The notes beneath the pieces are model-generated. The model was not told the origin of the DNA. It ran no database searches and saw only the letters and a program-made list of their open reading frames with translations. This document shows positions 32,387-43,687 of a stretch of DNA of 64,000 nt, one piece after another; position 1 is the stretch's first letter; each line of letters begins with the position of its first letter. Source of the DNA: Siderastrea radians (taxonomy: Eukaryota > Cnidaria > Anthozoa > Scleractinia > Rhizangiidae); contig OZ024896.1 in the NCBI GenBank assembly GCA_964017195.1, positions 2,291,987-2,355,986 of the forward strand. Reading direction: 5' to 3'. A program made the translations under genes and the position numbers.

Positions 32387-32538
32387 CTTGAATTCTTCTC
32401 GCAACACTGGTGCTCCATTACTCGACTTGCTCTTAAAGTACGCTGCAAACTCGGATGCAGGAACTGCCTTGGGCTTGCCATTATGAGCTTCACTGTACAC
32501 AGGTTCTTTATCCTGCGGAGGAGTTGCTTTAACGGCAC
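32387..32538 (-). CDS. Gene A exon: juxtamembrane region to start of PTP D1 (GC donor)
   Basis: 152-bp exon encoding PQDKEPVYSEAHNG, then VPASEFAAYFKSK and GAPVLREEFK. The last portion is the usual lead-in to a receptor PTP domain (F...Y...k....l.eEFk-lP). The donor reads TTCAAG|GCAAGG, a GC-AG intron. The next exon continues NLPGGMTSPW in the correct phase. Confidence 0.8.
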
Positions 32539-33358
32539 CTGAGTAGAAATTATTGCACAAATTATAAACAGTTAGCTACTGATTGTCAGTCATATTGAAA
32601 CTACCAAGGTAAGTTCCAAGCTGACAGTTCTCAGACTATTTCGGTTCTTTCCCAATTATCTCCAGTATGAACAGTATCAAGTCATATTAAACACAACTAT
32701 ATACTTTCTCTTCTAATAATCTCGCAGCGTGTTTTCCAACTCAGTTCCTTAGTCGCGACGTTCCATGAAAAGAACTCCGATTATGTACAAACCTGACTAA
32801 TGCGAGCACGAGAACTTGGCAAATTTTAATCTGCGATCGCTTGGTAGCGAGTGACCCACGTAAGAGAAGATAAGAAGGATGCTAAAATGTGGCCGGATCG
32901 GAGATTAGGAAATTGCTAAAATAACGACAGAGAACTAAGAAATGAAACTTAAGAATCTTAGACAAGGGTCTTTAACCTCTTCAGCAAGGCCTATGATTGT
33001 TTTGTTTTCCTTTTTGCATTATGCGCATGTTTTAGGAAGTGTTCACCCATGTAAACATCCATGGAAGACTTTCCGCGATGTGTCAAAGATCCCAAGAGGA
33101 GATATTAGAAAGAAAAAAAAAGGCAAAGAAAAACAGAAAAAACAAAAAAACAAAAAACAAAAATTAAAGTGGCGCGAGGGCTTTCTGGGGGAAAACCCGA
33201 GGTGTTGGATATTCTGATTTATCATTCTCTGGATTGTTTGATACATGTTCTCCTAGAAATTACTAAATAAGGCTTAGCTTTACCATTTTCTTTAAGCTTT
33301 ATGAATTACTAATAAGTTTCAGAAAACAGACTACTTTAAAATACAATAAGCATTTTAC

Positions 33359-33630
33359 CCTTTCCTTTGTGCCTGCCACCAGTATTCTGATAAATCGCTG
33401 GTTCTGCCTTGGCATCCACTTTGGCATTTTGATAAATCTGATCGGTTGATTTTTCAGTTGCAACCGTTTCAACATTTTGGTAGATCTTATCTTTTTTAGG
33501 AGAGGTATTTAATTCAGCAGCGTTTGAATAGACCAAGTTTTCTGTGCTTGTTGTGCTGTCCATTGGACCACTTCCGATATCATTAAGATAAGCAGGTGCA
33601 TCTTTGCTTTCCTTTTCAGACCTCTTCTTC
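33359..33630 (-). CDS. Gene A exon: cytoplasmic juxtamembrane region with five Y-x-N motifs
   Basis: 272-bp exon, phases 2 to 1, acceptor GTACTTCAG, donor GTAAAA. It follows the membrane exon in frame (YRR-KKRSEKES). The polar, low-complexity stretch contains AYLND, VYSNA, IYQNV, IYQNA and IYQNT. All fit Tyr-x-Asn, the core of GRB2-type SH2 docking sites when the Tyr is phosphorylated. No known fold is apparent. A function as an adaptor platform is inference from motif spacing alone. Confidence 0.8.
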
Positions 33631-35750
33631 CTGAAGTACAAAGATACGTTTTCATATAAAATATAATATATAGATTTAGCCAAGCCTAAAAGCGGAACTC
33701 CAATTTTTAGTTATTTATTATTAATTTTATTTATTATTATTTTATTTATTATTATTATTATTTCAAGTGGTACCTGACAGCAATATTATATTTTAGGTCA
33801 TTATTAGTAAATACACCTCTCATCAAATTAGAATCTGCATACCTGCCAACCTTATAAAATCAGAAATAGGGACCACCCCCCCCATGCTCACCCCAGTCCT
33901 GGGGTAGTGCCCTGCCCCCCCCCACCCACTGCCCCCCTATACTGAGCAGGGTCTAGGATGCTCTAGGGTTTTTGCAATAATTTTTAAAAATATTGCCTGT
34001 ACTGTACTGTCTTAGCATTAGAATTCTCAGGTGTTGTTTAATGGTCTCAAGCACCACATGTATTGCACAAAACAATAGGATGTAGAAAAGTCATTGAAGA
34101 CTAATCTTTAACAATCCAGTTCCAAATTGTCTTTTTTTTCTTGAAAATCGGAGTGTCCCGATTTTTTTAGGTTTTGAAACTCAAAAATCGGGACAATTCC
34201 AATTAAATGGGGACGGATGGCAGGTATGAACCTGTTTTACAAAATTCTAAATAAGCCCCAGTTTTAGGTTGTAAACTTAAATATTGGGCACAATAATTAT
34301 TTTTGTTCACCTTACCTCGGCCTTTTCTCTGCCACAAGTCTACGGTTTAATTTATTTACATTTTTGCAGAGTTGTCAAATTGTATAGACAAGGTACCAAT
34401 TGAAAAATACCTCCACCTTATTCAATGGTTTGACAGATAAGTTGTGTGGTATAGAGCGAGGAAAAATGCGAGCAATGAGTACCGGTAAAATGTCCTTGAC
34501 CATTATCTGTAAAACCACTGAATGATATTTATTATTCCACTACAATATTTGCCTATCATTTTAAATGATTTATTCAATGAGTGATTTGAAACCGGGACAC
34601 TACAGTACAATACACTTTCTACAGTGCAATACACTCTCATACTTTCATGTGTGTGTTTTCTCCTTATATGATAAACTGATGCTATAGTGGAATAATAATG
34701 TACCTTGTTTACTCTTATTGATGCCCAGGGACTATTATATTAAAATCAATCTCTTTAAGTACCCATCAGTCATGAATCAACCACTCAACTACTTAGTTGA
34801 TAAATCGGTCAATCAGTCAATTAAAAATTTGTGACTAACAGTGTTGCCAACGCGAATAACAAATGGTCCAGTAACCACTAGTGACTTTATTTGATACACA
34901 GATTATGACTCACTATGTTACTACCCCTGACTGTGATGGTAGTAAATCTTGTGGTTTAATTTGTTTTTGGTTTGATCATTCTCTTAGCCTTTACACTGCA
35001 TCTAATGTCACCAATGAGCAATGTTCCTGATTGTCATAATCTGGTAGCAAAGAGAAACAAGAAGAAAAGCCTCTTAATAAATCAGTTCAGGATAGTCAGA
35101 AACCTGTCATGTAATGAACTGACAAGAAGGGATCAGACTGTGGTGAATCCATCATTTGAAATAGTTTTCCCTGTCAAGTGAATTCAATCAAATAAGTCTG
35201 AATCATTATCCCTGGGAAGTTAGTTGTGTGTGCGTGTGTGTGTGTGTGTGGGGGGGGGGGAAGGGGTTACTCCCAAATAAATGCTACTGGTGTGTGGATG
35301 TGTTATTGAGGGAACAAATTTAAGTGTATGTGGATACAGTCAAACTTATCACCAACATCAAAATTTGCAAAAAAAAAAAACAAAATACAAAACCTTATTT
35401 CAAAACTGCTCTTAAAATTTTTTATTTCAATTGATAATGTCTGCCTGGGAACATAAATGTAGCTAAGAGTACAAATTTATTAACCAAAGCCTTACAATAA
35501 ACTGCCATATTTTTTCTGACATCAGGTTGATGGAATAAAAACCTGTATGGAAAACAAAGCTAGCAGAGTTTAATTATCTCAGTTGCCAGAAGTAAGCCCA
35601 TGTCTTTAGGGAGGTTCTAAGGATATTTGCGCAATTTTTTTCTGTGCATCCATACTGCGCACACAATTCACAAAATTGGCAATGTCATGCCGTGTCATGC
35701 ACTGAGCATGCACGCTCGCATGAAAAACTACCCCAAATGTTTTAAGACAC

Positions 35751-36228
35751 TGTAAACTGCCGCTTATAAGCCCTAGGCTGATACAACTTTGTAAGGGGTT
35801 TTGGGTGGGTTTATAAATGGAGGGGCTTATATCCGGGGGGGGGGGCTTATAAGTGGAATAAGAAAAAAGTTACAAAATGAGCCACAGCAGTGTTGATCGA
35901 AATACATTTTTAATGTACCAGTTTGTAATTAACCTCTGAAATGTCATAATAAATCGAATTCATTTCAATTTTAACAACAAAATCAAAACTGCAACAACAC
36001 GAACGTAACCGGAACATAACAAAACAGAAGCTCAGAGTTAATCTTTACAGATTTCTGTGAGAGTGCTTAATATTAAGGAAACAGGGAAAACTAGAGGGGG
36101 GCGTATATCCGGGGGGGGGTGGGGGGCTTATTACCGGATGTATTTTTTGTTTACAAGTAGATGGGCCTATAGCCGGGGGGGGGGGGGGTTGTAAGCAGGC
36201 GGGCTTATAAGCGGCAGTTTACGGTATT
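35751..36228. mobile_element. MITE with GCCGCTTATAAGCCC ends
   Basis: TGTAAACTGCCGCTTATAAG at 35752 is mirrored by CTTATAAGCGGCAGTTTAC at about 36206-36224. The subterminal repeats are CTTATATCCGGGGGG. About 475 bp and non-coding. Confidence 0.7.
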
Positions 36229-36825
36229 TGTTTTGAGTTTTGAGCATGTGCATTTAAATAAGAAGCACTGAAGCATTCCAAATGGACAAAAGGTAAAGTG
36301 TATTTTTAGAGATGGTTGGTCTCATTTAAATACTTATGCCAGTCTGAATTTCAGACTGGTCTCATGTAAACAAAATTGCACCAGTCTGAGTTTACACTGC
36401 TTTAATGAAATCAGGGTTTTACTGCCCCTGGGTATCTGAGGATGTTGTTAAACATTCTTGAGAGCTGCTCAAATTTAGTCTTAGGGGGTGTTTGCCTGAC
36501 ACCAGTTCATTGTATGCTTTTCATTCTGATACAAGTTCACCCCAGTTCCCTCTTGCTTCTCTGTATTTGTTATATGATTACAGCACAAAATCTCGTAACT
36601 GTGCAAGCCATACCTGGGTGAGTTCATACCGGTATCATGTAAACATGGTGTAACTATTTGATTCATTCTGTGTTAAGTTAATTACACAGCCATCCAGATA
36701 AATCTCACATCACCGTGAAAAAAGGATTTTGTAACTTGAGGAAGGGAGATTCTTAACTACAGATCTTGCATTGTTGCTAAGGGATTTTTGTGGATGGTAT
36801 TCTGTCATACGCTGTTTATTAACGC

Positions 36826-37061
36826 AACTTATGCAACGCAACTTATGCAGTTGCAAAAAGAAAGCCTGAAAAAATCAGGCTTGCCGGGATTCGAACCCTG
36901 ACCTCTGCGATACCAATGACCAGCTCCCAGTTGGCTTGTTACATGTAGCTCAATTGGTTAGAGCGCTGCACCGGTATCGCAGAGGTCAGGGTTCGAATCC
37001 CGGCAAGCCTGATTTTTTCAGGCTTTCTTTTCGCAACTGCACTGTAAGTTGCGTTAATAAC
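36826..37061. repeat. Palindrome made of two inverted tRNA-like copies
   Basis: The left half (about 36826-36937) and right half (about 36943-37061) are inverted copies sharing TTAACGCAACTTA, AAAGAAAGCCTGA and a 50-base tRNA-like core. The centre is only a few bases, so the whole would form one hairpin of about 100-bp arms. It reads as a tRNA-derived SINE head duplicated head to head. Confidence 0.8.
36943..37010 (+). tRNA. tRNA-like sequence (Ala/Thr-like, probable SINE head)
   Basis: TGTAGCTCAATTGGTTAGAG is a good polymerase III A box and GGGTTCGAATCCC a perfect B box / T arm. The anticodon region GCACCGGTATCGC pairs imperfectly, so the anticodon (possibly GGT) is uncertain. The 5' acceptor strand (ACATGTA) does not pair with the 3' side (CAAGCCT). 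Its inverted partner (36877-36937, minus strand) keeps the B box but has a changed 5' half. Confidence 0.5.
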
Positions 37062-39184
37062 TGCGAGGATCATTTATTTCTTCATTCCGCAGTTCAAATA
37101 TATGAATTTCGTATATTCATAATTTCAATAGAAGAACTACAGCACAAAAATGTATAAAGATATGTGCTTGTGCCATCATAACTTTTATACTCATAATAAA
37201 GCAAATTTCTAGAAACTGTTGCTTCAAATTTTGCATCCTGATAATCTTTAAATGTTCGCAATGTTTACAATAGCGAGAACTGTATGCTGTTTGAGTTTTA
37301 GCATTTTTTCTGTTCAGGTCAAGTGACATGCTGAATATGGTTGTGACTTGAAAACTTGAAAAACTTTCTCATAAAACAAACGTGGCCAAGCAGCTTATCT
37401 GTGGAAGTAATAGGGTTTCCAAGATGTGATGGTTCTGAGGAACTTCCCACAGCAACAATATGGTGATTAAGAGTCTCCTCCCTTAAGTCCAGATGTAAAG
37501 GCTCTCATTGCCACCCAAATGGAAGTCTTGATGGCACACTCATGTAAATGTTGTGGTTCAATTTTATCGTTGGTTCAATTTTTATTTTCCATTGTGAGTA
37601 ATAGGATTGCCAAATAAAAATTGGAGCTCCACTTTTAGGCTTGGCTAAATCTATATATTTGAATGATTTTAAAACTGTTTAATTGTGTTTGACTGGGTTC
37701 AGAAATTGAATGGAATCAAACACAGCTGTATATATAGGCATATTTTTGGTTAATAATTACATGTATTGTGTTCAATTACCGAACCCAAATTAACCCTATC
37801 ACTGCATTCAATCCAGTTCAATAATTTACTGAACAGTTAGATATGTAAGCTGGGCTAATTATATAACTCATATGTTCCACGTACCTTAACTTCACTGTAA
37901 GAAAATGCTGCATCACTGATCACTGCTGGCATTATGCCTAGAACAGAAAAAAAGGATCAGTGAAAAAAAAACAAAAAACAAATTCAGGGCTAAAAATTGG
38001 CAGTCGCCCAGTCGCCAGTGGCGATTTAAAACTGACCAGGGCCACTAAAAGTCGAGGCTTAAATGCCTAATAGAGGACTGCAAATAAAAGTTACACTGTA
38101 GTTACAATTCAAATAAATTAGACTTTCATTGGAGCATCTTTCTTTTCTTTCCCCTCCTGAACTCTGAGTTCATCAATTGAAGAGAATTTTCAGTTCTTGG
38201 AGTGCAAAATTCATGAGAACGAGCACCTGGCAAATTACTTTCATCCTTAAAATAATATTAACTTTATTGTTTTTCTTTTGACAATATCAAATAACTAATA
38301 TTTTATGTAACATACATTATTAAAGCATTCACAATGCAATTTTTGACCAATGTGACATTAATGAACAGAAAGAATGGGTGAACAGAAATTATACTCAATG
38401 TCAATTATTAAGGGAGTCGTCATTCACTTTGCTAGCATTGTCACTTCCAGCTTTGAAATGTTGTTGCCGAAGCTATACTTTGCTTTACTTTTGTGATCCA
38501 CCTGATTCATGAGACGTACAAGTGCCTATTGTTGGAAATTTTTGCATCCACCCATGAAAGCGTTCTTCTTTCCAGCTTCTGTGGAATCCTAACAAATAAT
38601 AAATCATCGCCTGAACCCCTCATTTGCAGCTATCCAAACTCTTTTAGCCATTTGTCTAAAAAGCGGTTACATGTCTGTAATTGTCTTCCGCCCTTTGCAC
38701 GGTTCATTGGGTAATACAGGTAAGGTAAAGCACTTGAATATCAATCGATCGAATGAGCAACAAAATGGCAGGACCTCATTTAAGTTTCCTGTATGTTCAA
38801 TCATCTCCAGTCTCCTTTGCTTAACTCAGTAAAGAGCCAATTGCAATTAATCAAACATGTTCTAGCTAATCCCAGCAGACAATTGTCAGTTAAACAAGCC
38901 AGATTGCCTTTAGGAAGCAGAAACACATCAGTACAAATACGTCAATGACAATTGCATAAAAAAAATCCTTTGCTTACATCTGGATTCCCCCCCACCCCCC
39001 TTGGGAATACAATGATTTTTGAGAAAACCAAAAAATGCATGCAGTAATTGTTTGAACTTTCTAAAGCATGAACATTCCATTATGAGTGACAAATAGTAAG
39101 AAGCACTTTCCACAATGCAGTGCTTTTATTTCATACATGTAGGTTAACTGAGATTGAAAAAAATGCAGTCGCCTTCTGAACTAA

Positions 39185-40788
39185 TGCATGGTTCAATTTT
39201 TACCAGTTACCATCCCCCCACCGGACATCCCCGGGGACAAGTCCAGCCCTTCGAGCCCGGGGGTGGGGAATTGTTTGAAGTGGTCTTGTCCCAGGGGTAG
39301 GGGAGTGGGGCAAATCGAAAATAACTCCTTGTTGTTCTGGTAAAGTACGTCACTTCTCAGTTGATATGATGGCCCCGGACCGCGTGGAGAAGATTGCCTA
39401 TTTCCAGTGAAAATCTCTAGTATTTGTAGCAGACTGTTGAGAGAAGAATAATCTCAAAATTAAAATCTGTGTTCGACGGTACGTTTATTATAAATTGTTG
39501 AACGAATGTGCGTTTGTTGCGTACTTGAATGAATGGTGGTCGTCACAAACAAAGAAATATTTCTTCAGTGTGTTTATATTTATAATAAGACGACTCAAAT
39601 AGACTCTATATAAAAACGGATGCACAGCTTTATGTTAAACAGAGATCTCAGTCCAGTGTTCTTATGAAACAAGCTAAGGAAAACTCCTTTAAATGCTGCC
39701 ATCAATTTGTTCATGGGCCTCTTGTGTGTATGCGCTATATTTAGAATAAAACATGTGGCAAAGAAAATTTCTTTACTTGCCAGCCGTATGCCAGTGCAGG
39801 TAGAGTTTTTTCGTCAGTTTTCTGTTCATGTTTTTATTATATTATGCATGTAGTGTCCTTCGTTCAATAAACTCTAGAAAAGCGTTTAAAGACGTTCGCG
39901 CGAAAAACTTCTACAGCACAGATTTTTTTAATAGTTTGGCTACAGTCAGATAATGAGTTACATATGTCAGAAATGCAAAAAAATTAGGGGGTCACCGACT
40001 TCCTTAACGAAATAAAGCGTGTGGAAAACTACCCCAATTTTGACACATCAGTCATCGTAACTCTACATGGCCTCGGTGCTTGTTAGTTGAAAAATATTTA
40101 AAATGATTCGCCGTAGACCCACTTTCCTAGTCAAATTTTACTTAAGTGGGTTTGTCAAGTAAATAATTTGAACCGGTGTCATCCTTTTAGTAAACTGAAC
40201 CTCTAAGATGGACTTTTACGAACTCCGTGCAGCTACAATAATACTGAAAATTCGATGATGCGAGGACAGAAAAGTTGAAAAAAAAATCAAACTTCCACAA
40301 TACAGATTTTCTTTAATTTTTCACAAAACGTAGATAATCGACAAAGAAAGTGATCTATCAAAAGAAAATATGGGGTCACCGAACATTTAAGAGAGTTAAA
40401 CCCATGCAAAGATATTAAAGTGCCCACTAGCGCTATATATATCTCCACATTTCTTCAACAGCCCGCGCGCTCAATGCATGACGTGGCATGACATCGCGAA
40501 GCGGATTGCATGCGCAGTAAGGATGCGCAGAAACAATTAGCGCGAACGTCCTTAAGTTCTTGTCAAAACATCTGGTTTATTTGCTATTGTACGGAAATCA
40601 ATATCGTCATTTAGGTTTTGTACACAAAACAACGTATTTGTGGTCGATGAGGAGTCCCGGGGGGTGGGGAATCGTCTCTTTCTGTGTGCTCGGGGGTGGG
40701 GAATAGACTGCCAAGTGAGAAAAAAATTGCAAATCCCCGGGGGTAGGCCCGGGGGAGGGGATGGTAACAGGTAGAATTGAACCATGCA
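39185..40788. mobile_element. 1.6-kb element with TAA target duplication
   Basis: TGCATGGTTCAATTTTTACC (39185) is mirrored at 40757-40788 (GGTAACAGGTAGAATTGAAC, CATGCA), about 33 bp with few mismatches. TAA flanks both ends (39182-39184, 40789-40791). The subterminal regions are rich in CCCGGGGGTGGGGAAT in both orientations. No transposase recognised. Confidence 0.72.
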
Positions 40789-40794
40789 TAATAT

Positions 40795-41157
40795 TGAGTG
40801 ATAAACAAAATTAATTCCCACATAAGCTTAACTTGAGCTTAAGTGAAGCCAAATAAAATTACTGAAATTCAAGCAAACAATTCATAAGTGATAAACAAAA
40901 TTAATTCACACATAAGCTTAAGTCTTGAGCTTAAGTGAAGCCAAATAAAATTATTGAAATTCAAGCAAACAATTCATGAGTGATGAACAAAATTAATTCC
41001 CACACAAGCTTAAGTCTTGAGCTTAAGTGAAGCCCAATAAAATTGTTGAAATTCAAGCAAACAATTCATAAGTGATAAAATTAATTCACACATAAGCTTA
41101 AGTCTTGAGCTTAAGTGAAGCCAAATAAAATTATTGAAATTCAAGCAAACAATTCAG
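40795..41157. repeat. Tandem array, 4 x ~92 bp
   Basis: GAGCTTAAGTGAAGCCAAAT starts near 40835, 40927, 41019 and 41107, spacing 92, 92 and 88. Copies differ by a few bases and one 4-base deletion. Each unit contains AAGCTTAAGTCTTGAGCTTAAG-like inverted sequence. There are no spacers, so it is not a CRISPR. Confidence 0.92.
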
Positions 41158-42392
41158 AAATCAGAATAAGGGTTAAAAAATATTTAAGACCTACTTCAGT
41201 AGATTCATAAATGAGGATGTGCTTTTTCATCGCTTCGTTACTTGCATGGATTTTGGTAGGGGTTTTGCCGAGGATATTGTCAAAAATGACTGGATTCAGA
41301 GTTTAAAAGAACGAGGCATATATCAATTATGTCCTGTTTTGTTATTCTTTTGTTAGTCAATGAGTTAACATCTTGACGATTCGCGTTGGTACTTGTTTTC
41401 TCCTTTTACTTCATTGCATGCTTTCATAAGCTGTTTTCTCCTTTGCCTGGCTACACTTTGCTCCGTGAAAAACAAAACACACTGGTATTCTTCAAAGTTG
41501 AGAAAAGCGGGTTATCGTCGTCAAAGTAAATAACTGGAAATATTATATTTATGACAAAAGCCAAGACAAATTTCTCTTTGTTCGAGATAACGGGGAATTG
41601 GAAATAAGTGAGTTGAGATAGTGGGATCCTTCTAAATAAAAGCGAATTTCCCATACCGTAATATTCCGTGAAATGATTGAAAAATTCCGAGAAACTCAAC
41701 CGGGAAACTCAGCAATCAGATCTTCACGCTGGTTCAATTAAAGCATCGGGCCAAAGCAATCCATATTTCTCCTCTCAATAAAGACATTCATATCCCACTT
41801 AATAGGCATTCGGGACCCGCAGTCGAGTTTCTTTAGTCTATCTTTTCATTTCTAACGTTGAAAAGGTATTGTGTTCTCGTTCTCGGCCTGACGCACGCGG
41901 CCATATTGTGAAATCTTGTAACATGATACCATCACCTTTGCACTACCCCCTCAAATTGTGTTCCTCTTTTTCGTTTTGTTTTGTTTTGCTTTTTTTCCTC
42001 TTTTTTTCACTTTCTACGAGTAGTATTAAATGACATACCGTAAAAGGTGCGGTTTAAGTTTTGACGAAAAGTTCCCTTTTGTAACAGTGCATTTTTTTTT
42101 GTTAAACAAACTTTGCTAAAGCAGGGAAATTGATTTTACCCGAACACCTTCTAACTTCATGCTGTCCTTGGCGTAAATTTCTCCTCCATTCTCTCTCTCC
42201 ATTACGATTTCTTTCCCCTTGTTCATCTGTAGAATATAATACAAAAACGTAGACGTAAATTATTCAGTGGTACAAAATTATTTCCAATCACAAATTGATA
42301 AAAATCAAGAAAAGTGTACCCGACATGTTTACAGTTCTCTGTCGGCGTCTCTCAGTTTTCCTCTGGCGTTGTTCTCCAGTACCCGGTCCGTC

Positions 42393-42557
42393 TTACTTCT
42401 CGTTGCCTTTATGCTCTGCTGTAAGCTTACTGTTCTTTCGTCTTTCTCGTTTTTGTTTCTGTTCTGCTTGACGCTGTTCTTCAGTGGCGTTTCTCATCCT
42501 TTCCCGTTGTTGTTCTCTATCTCCTTCCCTTCTCCTTCGTCTCTGCTCTTCTGACAT
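42393..42557 (-). other. Possible TE-related coding remnant: Arg/Glu-rich coiled-coil stretch
   Basis: The frame opens with ATG at 42557 and reads MSEEQRRRRREGDREQQRE, then MRNATEEQRQAEQKQKRER, ending at TAA (42395-42393). Related charged sequence continues in another frame (VLENNARGKLRDADREL). Charged coiled-coil stretches of this sort are common in cnidarian transposon-encoded proteins. A further short open stretch between CTACAG and GGTAAAA lies at about 42145-42229. Function not recognised. Confidence 0.25.
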
Positions 42558-42869
42558 ATTTTTCTCAGTATATCATTTAAATTAAAGTTTAATAAAAGAT
42601 GAACGGAGCTATTAACATGAAAAGTCAAGAAAAAATGCGAGGCTGACGTCCAGTTTACCATGCCATTGGCAATAAGCTGGGTGAAAATTTGCCTCATGTA
42701 AGAATGTCATGAAATGCGACGTACGTACGTATGTGACAGAGCTGAATAACGCACTGCGCATGTTCGTTACGTCACTGCTCTCCTCGTGGTGAATGAGTCT
42801 TTTTCTCGCTGATTTTGTGTTCCAAGCTGTGGGATTTTTTTGTTTTTAATGCCGATTTAGTACTGGGAG

Positions 42870-43116
42870 ATGTTAAACGAAGAATTCGATGCCTTTGGCG
42901 ATATCATTTCGGTAAGTAAAGCTTTCATTCAGTAGAAATTGTGGTTTTATTTCAAGCAGTATAGCGGTGCTTTTCGGTCGTTTCGCCTACGGTCAACCTC
43001 TTAACGCGCTTTAGGAACAAGAAATAATGTATGTTGCACTTTCTTTTTTCCAGAGCATCCTTTTTCATTGTGTCTTGAAGTCTGCACCTGTCGTGGGAAA
43101 GAAATTTGGATTTCAG
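42870..43116 (+). CDS. Possible first two exons of a small plus-strand gene
   Basis: ATG at 42870 opens MLNEEFDAFGDIIS, ending at a strong donor TCG|GTAAGT (42911). A pyrimidine-rich acceptor (TTTCTTTTTTCCAG) is followed by a 63-bp stretch (43054-43116) reading SILFHCVLKSAPVVGKK then FGFQ, which ends at CAG|GTGTAA. Both pieces are phase 0. I recognise no family and no clear third exon. It may be a chance model or a transposon remnant. Confidence 0.25.
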
Positions 43117-43498
43117 GTGTAAACAGTACAATTTTACTTGTAATGTTAATGATGATGATGATAACAATTTGTGTTGCAATTTGTGTTGTATTCATAACAT
43201 TTCAAAATGATGTTAGTCATTTTAATGTGTTGAGACAACAGTAATAAAATTGTAGATAATTCTCAATAGTTATGTATCTCTTTATTTGTATCTATCAGCC
43301 ATATGTAAACCGTTTGTTCTTATTCAACCTCAACGAATTGGGCATAGGGGAGGGTACACAAGCAAATCCTAAATGTCTGAAAAATTTAAAAAGTTATTAA
43401 AAAGCCTTCCATGGTTACAGTTACCAGTCTTGTCTTTGCCAGAGTACAGTTTTCATTTGAATCAAAGTATCAATCTAACATTTTTCCCATTTTCTTAC

Positions 43499-43687
43499 AT
43501 TTGGTGCACCATTTGCAGCCTGGCTGATAATCCTGAACTCCCGCACCTATCTTATCTATTTGCTTGTAAAGATGCCTTGGTATTGGCACCAATGCCCTTG
43601 AATGTTGGGTTGAATTACGTGAAGGAAAAGAGCAGCGGTTGTTTGCCCTCATTACTTCGTCACGGTGGGAAATACAAAGATATTCTC
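43499..43687 (-). CDS. Possible exon with zinc-binding Cys/His pattern (uncharacterised, perhaps TE-derived)
   Basis: Minus frame with acceptor-like GAACGTAG and donor AAAT|GTAAGA. It reads EYLCISHRDEVMRANN, RCSFPSRNSTQHSRALVPIP, RHLYKQIDK and DYQPGCKWCTK. The C-x(n)-H ... C-x2-C pattern suggests a small zinc site. The overlapping 172-aa plus frame (43373-43891) has no recognisable feature and is probably its shadow. No neighbour exon is certain. Confidence 0.3.

Larger units (their letters stand above)
33665..37659. mobile_element. ~4-kb element with ~45-bp terminal inverted repeats in a gene A intron
   Basis: AATATATAGATTTAGCCAAG (33665) continuing CCTAAAAGCGGAACTCCAAT is matched inverted at 37615-37659 with about two mismatches in 45 bp. 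The same end occurs at 8359. The left end lies only 34 bp from the 3' splice site of the exon at 33359-33630. The interior has no transposase that I can recognise, and contains a smaller MITE and the tRNA-like palindrome. The target duplication is unclear, so the two ends could also belong to two separate copies. Confidence 0.55.
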
